Source: Plotosus lineatus
Lineage: Eukaryota > Chordata > Actinopteri > Siluriformes > Plotosidae
Direction: 5' to 3'
Assembly: GCA_024760905.1 (NCBI GenBank)
Contig: CM045735.1
Location: 26,542,249-26,606,248 of the forward strand
DNA length: 64,000 nt
The notes below the pieces were generated by a model that was not told the origin of the DNA, made no database searches, and saw only the letters and a list, made by a program, of their open reading frames with translations. Shown in pieces: positions 56,905 to 64,000 of this stretch. Position 1 is the first letter of the stretch. Each line of letters starts with the position of its first letter. Position numbers and translations under genes: made by a program.

Positions 56905-58759
56905 CAGTGGTTCTCAAATAGTGGGGCATGCCCCCTGGGCATGTGACCCGGGGAACTTTTTTTTTTGCTGTACAAGAATAAAGTGTAATTGTACATCCAC
57001 TACAGTAGGTGGCAGTGGCTCCCTCACTGTTAGAATGTGCCCAGAGAAAATTATCTCAATGGTAAAATATGAAGTGAAGTTAATAAACCCACCATGAAAA
57101 AATTTAACAGGGTCGAAAAGAGAGGCGGAGACAGTGAGAGGAACAAGAGTCTCCCAAAAGCTAAGTCGATGAGGTATGTTGAAGCGTATGTAGCACTTGG
57201 CTTCATTGTGACTATGGTGAGAAGCGAAGAAAGAACACTGTTTTTACTGTGTCTGAAAACATTGGCAGCGGACAACATGAAGCCAAATAAATGAAAGCGT
57301 CATTTAAAGACATCACACCCCGATCATGCTGAGAAGCCACTTAAGTTTTTGCAGCGAAAATGTGCTGAGTATTGCCACAACCATCAAGCTTTGTGAATGC
57401 TACTCCAGCAAACCAGTGAGCTCTGTTAGCATCATATAAGGTGGCATACCAAATTGCTCAGTGCAAAAACCCCACAGCATAGCAGAGGAACTGATCCTAC
57501 CTGCAGCAGACATGGTCTCTGTCATGCTGGATGACGACAGTGCTGCGAAAATAAGTCCAGGTCCCAGTTCAACATTGAGCAGGAGCTGAGAGTTGCAATA
57601 TTGTGCTTTAAACTCTACTTTGAAAAGCTGTGCACTTCAAAACATGTTCATTGTACCATTAATCCTGAATTAATCATTTTGACAAAAAAAAAATACAAAT
57701 TGTTTTATTCATTTTCGTTTTGTAGGTTAAAGTGTTCTTATATATTATGGTCCTGAGTTAATGTTGCTGATCAATTTGAATTTATTATTATTTATTTATT
57801 TTATTCCATTTTATTTTTCGGTATCGAATGGTTCAAATTGTTGGTCAAAAATGTTTACAGTTTAAATAAGGATACTTTTTTAATTTCAGGCAAATCGATG
57901 TTCTTTAAATCTTTTTGTTTAAAGACTAAAGAATTCTTAATAAAGTTGATCTATATTTATTCCTTTTTTGTATTCCATAATGATAATAAGGACACAGTGT
58001 TATTCATAGGATTACGTACAGTGAGTTGTCGACTTAGGACCTATGCGAGTTACGTCTGATCGACTTTACAACCGCAAAAGTGGTGAAGCATGACTCATGG
58101 CAGTGCAGTGCGAGTGTTGTGTACGACAGTTGTTTGTGCTGCCAGCAGCGCCAGCATCTTAAAAGGCCCGAAGCTAAGAGCCAATCCTTTCTGTGTGGGC
58201 GGGTCTGATACCTTGAAACTCTAATTTTATTGGACTCACACGCTGCAGTGTTTAAGTGACAGGAAGCGCGTTTCAAGTTTTGGCAATCAGCTCGTCTGTG
58301 AGTTGAAGTTTTTCCATGTCTGTCCATTTGTGTTTGCTTGCCAGCTGTGCTTGGGTTCGTAGAAATGAGCTGATCAAAACGAGGGAAATTTATCTCTTTA
58401 CTCAAATAACACGTGCAGTCTGTGGCTATTGTTATAATCCAATAAAATTGGAGTTTGAAGCTATCGGACCCGCCCACACAGTAGAGTACAGAAAGGATTG
58501 GCTCTCTGCTGCGTGTAACAGTGACGTGGAATTGAAAATAGATGTATAGATTTAAATGCGTGAGATTTATTCATCTGTTTTTGTTTGGCATGAGTGTATT
58601 TGGATGGAAAGTCGACATACGACCAGATTGAGTTACGACCGGTCTGCCGGAACCAAACACGGTTGTAAGTCGACGACTCACTGTATTAACAATTTTATAG
58701 ACAAATGACAATATTTATAGTGGGGTGGGCTCGAAATGTTTTCCTTTTCCTTGGGGGGG
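56905..58759 (+). pseudogene. BED-finger hAT-type transposon fossil
   Basis: Starts CAGTGGTTCTCAAATAGTGG, a hAT-style end. From 57094 a frame reads RYVEAYVALGFIVTMVRSEE, then ADNMKPNK, then (after a stop) LKTSHPDHAEKPLKF, the pattern of a degenerate BED zinc finger as in ZBED-like transposases. The next part matches the copy at 28160. An F7 element splits it (58019-58683); the unsplit sequence is at 28850. The right end is cut by F3 at 58760. Confidence 0.72.
58019..58683 (+). mobile_element. TIR element family F7, complete
   Basis: A 665-bp element: TA-CAGTGAGTTGTCGACTTAGG to gtaagtcgacgactcactg-TA. The hAT copy at 28855 shows the empty target. Confidence 0.85.
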
Positions 58760-59186
58760 TACAGTCGGCCCTCTGCTCACGAAAACCTCTGAATACAAAA
58801 AATCCACGTTACGAAAAACATTTTCCTCAATTTTCGCTCTCTGTATATGAAACAACCTCTTCTTACGAAGAGCGCCAAACGCGCCATTCAAAAATTCGAA
58901 CACGCCATTCAAAAATTAAAATAATTGTGCAAGTTGCTCTCTCATTGGCAGTCTCCCAAACATCCCGCCCTGCTGGTCTCCCATTGGCCTCCCATTGGCC
59001 AGGAGGGAGCTGAATCTCCATAATACTGTACTCATTAAGCTTGTTTGTCACACACGTAAAGGAGAGCTGTACTGTTGGTTCGTGAGTTTCGAAAGTGCTC
59101 ATTGCAGCTTATTTTTCGTTTTTTAAGTTGTTTCATTCAGTAAATGTTTAATAAATGTGGCGCGCTCCGTCGAATGTGGGCAAAAT

Positions 59187-59570
59187 GCGGCTCATCCGGA
59201 CCTCCGATCCCTCAAGCAAACAGGTGAATGTTGAGTACTAAACAAGTGTTCAAAGCGCACTTTCCTGTTTGACATATCGGAAGTCCGGACAAGCCGCGCC
59301 CCATCTCAAAAGCTCCAGCGTCGGCTGCGGCGGAGCGTGCCATGGAGCATGCAGAGTGTGAGCGGCGTCGTGACCGCCACCGGAGCCCCCGAGACGGGGC
59401 GCGGCTCATCCGGACCTCCGATCCCTCAAGCAAATGAGTGAATGTTGAGTACTATAAAAGTGTTCTAAGCGCGCTTGCCTGATTGACATATAGGAAGTCC
59501 GGACAAGCCGCGTTCCGCCCCAAAAGCCCCAGTGTCGGCTACGATGCCTCCTGCACTTGGCGGAACGCGT
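59187..59570 (+). repeat. ~214-bp GC-rich tandem repeat in F3
   Basis: Two adjacent copies, each with tccctcaagcaaa and aagtccggacaagccgcg; CpG-rich compared with surroundings. Confidence 0.8.
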
Positions 59571-60766
59571 CACAAATGTTTAATAATATTTAATATTGTT
59601 TGATTTAGTTAATGAAAAAATTGGTTCATCATAAATGTTCTGAGTCTCCATAGTACTGTACCCATGCCTGTTTGTCACACGCGTAAAGGAGAGTTGTACT
59701 GTTGTTTCGGGAGTTTATTTGAGAGGACTCATCTTAAAATCTTATAAACATGGCTCATTGGTGATGATTATGGGTTTACATGACTAGACAACCAAGTGAA
59801 ACAATAAGGAATGAAGACAGTTTTTTATGACCGATTTATGCAGAGATGTGGCGCACTTGCCCTGACAGACACAGGACTGCGTACAGAGAGTCAGAGATGA
59901 AAGGAGGCAGGTGTTCTTTAACTTTCTTTCGAGAGTGCACATTGCAGCTTATTTTTCGTTTTTTAAAGTTGTTTAATTCAGTAAATGTTTAATAAATGTG
60001 GCGCGCTAACAAAATGCAGCTCATCCGGACCTCTGATCCCTCATGGAAACAAGTTGATGTTGAGTCCGGGCCTCCGATCTGTCAAGCAGGGAGAGCGGTT
60101 TGAATACCCCGTTTCAAAAGCTCCGGCGTTGGCAGCGCGCTGCATGTGGGCGGAGCCCGCATTCGGCGGAGCGCGCCACAAATGAGATAGAGAGAGAGAC
60201 AGTGTGTACGTGTGTGTGTGTGTGTGTGTGTGGCGTTAATAAAAAATGTTTAATAATGTTTAATTAATAAATGTTAATAAAATGGTTTAATATGTTAATA
60301 AAATGTTTAAATGGTTTAATAAATAATTTTCTTTTACTTTTAACACATATTTCATTCAAAATTGGTGTGACATTCGCGGGGGTTCGGTTCCGGGCCCTCC
60401 CGTGAATCAAGATAATCTGCGAGTTCTGTACCCGGAAGTAAAACCCCATGTATCACGTCACATGCGCGAATGAGCAGCTGGAAGCAAAATACTATGTATC
60501 TATTACATGCACTAAAATATGCTTCTTAAACACATTCTATAGACAGTCTTACTCATTAATTCACTATTAATGTAGTAAAATGTGATTCCCATTAGACGAA
60601 CATATTGCATTCGGCATGAGAACACTGAATTCAGGTATTAACTGCATTAAGTCCAAGCAGCTCAGCCACGCCCCCCAGCCGAAGGGATGTACTGTAAGCA
60701 GTTAGTTAGAGGCACAGCGCCAAGTGCCACAGTACAATTTTAGAGTGATAGAGTTAGAGCGTGTTA

Positions 60767-61130
60767 GTGGGGCAGTGGTGGTCTAGTGGCATAGGGCGCT
60801 GGATCGCTGATCCAAAGGTTGGGGGTTCGAGTCCCACTCTCCGCAGGGTTGTCGCTGTCCCTCCACAGTGCGGCTAACTGGGTTATCAAAAGCGGGCCAT
60901 GTGTTTCACTGTCTATGGTGAGAGGCATATAAAAGAACCATTGCTGCCATTCGTAAAGAGTCGGCTGCAAAGTCATCTGCGCGTTTCTGTCCCTTGCTAA
61001 AAGAGTTGTGACACAGGAAGGGCATCCGACGTAAAAACCTATGCCAAATCAAACGTGCGAATCAGATGATTCGCTGTGGAGACTCCCGAGTAAAAAAAAA
61101 AAAAGGGAAAAAGCCGAAAGGAAGACAGAC
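60767..61130 (+). mobile_element. Full-length tRNA-derived SINE
   Basis: The head has a Pol III A box (tggtctagtgg) and B box (ggttcgagtcc) as in tRNA. It is followed by a body cggctaactgggttatc, then gggcatccgacgtaaaaacc and the RTE-type tail. A 17-bp target duplication with two mismatches flanks it (60750-60766 and 61131-61147). It is not a tRNA gene: the acceptor ends do not pair and the body follows at once. The body and tail match segments of the RTE LINE, the likely source of its retroposition machinery. Confidence 0.85.
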
Positions 61131-61404
61131 AGAGTTCGAGAGTGTTACAAACCAAAGAAGCGGTGATGTTGATGTGAGTTAATCCTCTGGCGCAGAGGTG
61201 AGCATGCTTTTGTTTATTGGGAGTAAATGAGAATAGTGAATTCAGCCACGCCCCTCAGTCGAAGAGAAGTACTGTAAACAGTTAGTTAGAGGCACAGCGC
61301 CAAAATCAAAGTCCCCAAAACACAGACCATAACAAAAAGGACATAAAAGAACAAGAAATGTAATAAATTGGATAAACAAAACAAAATGAGAAATATGCTA
61401 CACC

Positions 61405-61468
61405 ACAGTTCTTCTTTTCCTTTCGGCTGCTCCCTTCAGGGGTCGCCACAGCAAATCATCTGCCTCCA
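61405..61468 (-). mobile_element. RTE 3' tail fragment
   Basis: ttcttttcctttcggctgct and ggtcgccacagcaaatcatc, inside F4. Confidence 0.7.
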
Positions 61469-62163
61469 GTAAATAAAATATAAGAACAAACATTTTAAAC
61501 ATTACCTTAGGTCATGTACTGGAATAATGATTGAAAAAGACTTTAATAGTGGAGTGTTTTACAACAGTTCAGACAATTATTCCTCTTCAGCAATGACGTG
61601 ACCTCAGAGGAAACTCGTTTCTTCCGGAGAAACTCTTATTTCTTCAGAAGAGACATCCAATGCCATTACCTTTTTCTGGTGCTTAGTAGGCGTTTGAGTG
61701 ACATCATAGAACTTAACTGGTAATTAAAACACACTAAAAAAGGCTCATTGCCAACTTGTGCGCGGATGAGGAAAAAAGGGCATTACATCATCTCAACCAA
61801 TCAGCAGGAAGGAGGACAGCCATTGGCTGAATTTGAATCACGTGCGAGTTGCTCGGCAGTCCGCAAATACTCAAACCTTGAGTGCAAAACTGCGAATAGT
61901 CAAGGGCCTACTGTATATTTATAATTTTTAAAGGGTTTATGGGCTAGTCTTGGGAGCCTTGGAACAAATCACGCATTTTATGTAAAATGCGCCTATACTT
62001 ACGAAAACTCAAGGTTACGAAAAAGGCTCTGGAACGGATTAATTTCGTAAGTAGAGGACCGACTGTACTTGTATTTGTCATATCCTGATCACCCACTGTT
62101 CACATCATATATTCATGGCCTGCAAACAGGCACTCTTCAATAATGAATTTCTCTTTTCAAAAG

Positions 62164-62244
62164 GTCCGGCTGTGACTTCTCTATCTGCTTTTAATGGCCT
62201 TCATACAGCTTTGGTTTTTGAGCCAAGTCCTCACATGGTGAAAG
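62164..62244 (+). CDS. fpgs: FPGS exon 11 (last exon in window)
   Basis: Two bases, 26 codons (327-352) and one base, with LSAFNGLHTALVFEPSPHMVKG. It aligns with the variable linker before the C-terminal domain; the start is less conserved than in the other exons, while SPHM-like sequence near the end is typical. The acceptor is CTTTTCAAAAG; the donor is AAAG before GTAAGA. No later exon is recognisable before 64000, so about 40 percent of the protein, including the C-terminal ligase domain, is missing. Confidence 0.85.
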
Positions 62245-62600
62245 GTAAGAACAGTCTATTCATGCAAAAAAAAAATTCCTGCAGTGAAAGCTTATGAGCC
62301 CTTTTAAAAACAATTCTGTATCACTGCCTAAACCTGATCACATATTTCCAAAACAAACTCTAAAAGTAGAATACAAAAGTGTAGGTATTGTCTAAAAGTG
62401 GAGCTCTCAGTAGCTGTTTCTATTGATAGTCTTTTCAGTCTCTGGCTTTCAACAAACCCAGTTTTTGGATTAATGAACTTGAGTTTGCTTGTCACCACCC
62501 TTTTCCCCCGGCTACTTCCACTTAAAAAACACTGCAGCAGTTGGGTGCCCACAGGTACCCAGTGGGGTTCTTGTGGACATTGCGATCGTTATATTAATCA
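62245..62600. other. Start of FPGS intron 11, nothing recognised
   Basis: Donor GTAAGA; no recognised element. Confidence 0.4.
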
Positions 62601-63476
62601 GCTACATTGAGAGTCTCAGTGTTTTTGATCTGCTGTGTTGGTGGAGGGAGCATGCCACCAAACCCTTGTGCTCATGGCAAGGAGTGTTCTTGCCATCCCA
62701 GCAGCAGCGCAGTGTGTGAGAGATTTTTCCGCCGCTGGGGTTTGTCATCCAGGAACAGAAATCACAGCTGAAGTATGAAACAGTGGATGAGATTTGGTTT
62801 ATGCACAGCAATCTCCGAATTAAATAACTCTCCTCCAAGTGACAATAAAAGTCTGCAGTCTGGTTCAGTCTCCACTCTGAGAATGGGTCGGTCAGTTCAG
62901 TATTAAGTATTAATATTATTTAAAATAATGTTGAGCAGGCTCCTTCTTAAAATAAGTCTTCATATATTGTTGTGTTGCTGTCATTTTTGTAAATGAAAAC
63001 TATTGACCAAACAACATTAATATAACGAATAAAGAAAAAGATCCCACGAAGGGAGTGATAGTGAGGTAAGCTACCCAACCTCTTAACGCATCTGACTGCA
63101 CCCCATCCCTTGCTTCGTTGGATGGATATTCTTTTTCTTTCCAAAAATACAAGAAGGACTTGAACACATTCATTAATTTTCTGAAACACTTAATTCTGAT
63201 TAGGGTTGCAGGGGGGCTGGTGATTTTTTTTTTTTTTAAATCTAAATGTTTTTGTTGCAAGCAGAATTGTAATTTAATCGTCTCTACAGTCATTTAAATC
63301 AATGCAACACATTGTTTTTTTACATATGAACATGAAGGGAAAAAAGGGAAAAAAACATTTTATGCAGTGTTATTTGATTTTAAATGTCAAAAAAGTATTT
63401 GTGGCTCCCAGTGTTTTCTTTACTGTGCAAAATGGGTCCAAATGGCTCTTTGAATGGTAAAGGTTGTCGACCCCTG
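62601..63476 (+). pseudogene. hAT transposase C-terminal fossil
   Basis: Broken frames read WWREHATKPL, then FVIQEQKSQLKYETVDEIWF ending at a stop at about 62826, the C-terminal dimerisation region of hAT transposases. A non-coding tail reaches tggtaaaggttgtcgacccctg at 63476, a hAT-style end. The N-terminal and catalytic parts are missing. Confidence 0.65.
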
Positions 63477-63479
63477 TTA

Positions 63480-63723
63480 TAGACATTCCCCAGTGGCAGG
63501 GGGTCTTGAAAACCATGTAAACTTACTTTTACAGGCAGTGAACGCCTCATTTTACACGTTACAGAGGCTGATCGAATAAAATTGGTAAGTTCGATCTACA
63601 ATTTTTCTACCAGTACACATGCACAGTTTTAGACTTAAGCTCAAAAACACGGGGGTGGTGGGGGGTGGGGGGTGGTGGGGGGTGGTGTTTATTGGAGCAG
63701 AGCGCTTATTACGTCAAATACGG
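63480..63723 (+). mobile_element. TIR element family F12, right part
   Basis: Matches 31082-31110 plus 32031-32216 without the F2 insertion, and ends cgtcaaatacgg-TTA. It holds a G-rich run at 63650-63690. Confidence 0.7.
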
Positions 63724-63936
63724 TTATTTTTCTTGCTGACTTCGATTAACATCCACTGAATGTTCGCTTTTCAAGCATAATCTGTAGCTGAGTGTCTGTT
63801 CAAGTGCATGCTTAGCTCTGTTATTCTGAGTTCGAGTAGACCTGCACCTGAACCAGAGTTCCCATACTTACTCCACTATGTTTGGTCGGTGGACATTTAT
63901 CTCAAGCTCATCTGCTTATGTGAGTTAGATTGTGGG

Positions 63937-63941
<5 letters not shown>

Positions 63942-63974
<33 letters not shown>

Positions 63975-63975
63975 G
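63942..63975. repeat. (ATT)n microsatellite
   Basis: ATT/TTA trinucleotide tract near the right edge. Confidence 0.9.
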
Positions 63976-64000
63976 TTATTTGCATGTGTCTCAGCAGTGC

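Larger units (their letters stand above)
60366..61912 (+). mobile_element. TIR element family F4 nested in F3
   Basis: Begins within attcgcgggggttcggttcc (left tip lost) and ends gcgaatagtcaagggcctactg. F3 sequence resumes directly after it. Contains the SINE at 60767. Confidence 0.75.
58762..62065 (+). mobile_element. TIR element family F3 holding F4 and a SINE
   Basis: The left end is TA-CAGTCGGCCCTCTGCTCACG and the right end taagtagaggaccgactg-TA. F4 sits at about 60366-61912, within which lies a full SINE. Inside the F3 part, a ~214-bp unit (ctcatccggacctccgatcc) is repeated at 59187 and 59401 and partly at 60015. Confidence 0.8.

Noticed and set aside
59187..59570. CpG-rich tandem repeat as a promoter/CpG island
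   Set aside because: It lies within an F3 element in intron 10 and repeats as a unit; no nearby gene start.
60767..60850. Possible tRNA gene with A and B boxes
   Set aside because: It continues directly into a SINE body and tail and has a target duplication, so it is a SINE head.
62245..64000. A twelfth FPGS exon
   Set aside because: No frame with the expected C-terminal domain start (WYLDGAHT-type motif) was found on the + strand; the intron appears to run past the window edge.

Overview
This is a vertebrate nuclear sequence, most probably from a ray-finned fish with a large, repeat-rich genome. The fish signal is the non-LTR elements Rex1 and Rex3, recognised from conserved reverse-transcriptase sequences including the classic Rex1/Rex3 PCR-primer sites, together with Tc1-like transposons, an RTE-clade LINE with a matching tRNA-derived SINE, and many dinucleotide microsatellites. 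The species cannot be fixed from sequence alone.

Only one host gene is supported: folylpolyglutamate synthase (FPGS) on the + strand. Eleven coding exons were found between 11118 and 62244, all with GT-AG junctions and all phase-consistent. They join into 352 codons plus one base covering the mitochondrial leader, the whole ATP/Mg/folate-binding N-terminal domain and the linker. The C-terminal ligase domain lies beyond the right edge. Introns are 4966, 841, 3129, 8940, 118, 8401, 11396, 176, 5316 and 6787 bases, and the last is open. Two tiny introns survive beside introns swollen by transposons.

Layout: 1-11030 is upstream intergenic DNA (Rex1 remnant, RTE copy 1, an aberrant Tc1, several TIR elements). 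11030-11264 is a CpG-dense promoter/exon 1. Introns 1-3 hold a SINE, an integrase-core fossil and TIR elements. Intron 4 holds a four-deep nest: a Rex3 fragment split by a CAG-terminated TA-target element, itself split by a TTA-target (PIF/Harbinger-like) element, itself holding a 1353-bp element with an 8-bp target duplication and an ORF I cannot assign. Intron 6 holds RTE copy 3 and two nested TIR elements. Intron 7 holds a long TIR element, Tc1 copy B2, a foldback, and the best Rex3 copy. Intron 9 holds Tc1 B3 fused to RTE copy 4. Intron 10 holds a composite SINE, a BED/hAT fossil and a triple nest. Intron 11 holds hAT remnants.

The mobile-element ORFs are all broken. The host gene looks intact. 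I found no prokaryote-like or otherwise organised novel system. The most novel items are the unassigned 8-bp-TSD element, the SINE with interchangeable tails, two Tc1 copies sharing inactivating lesions, and the large number of distinct CAG-terminated TIR families.
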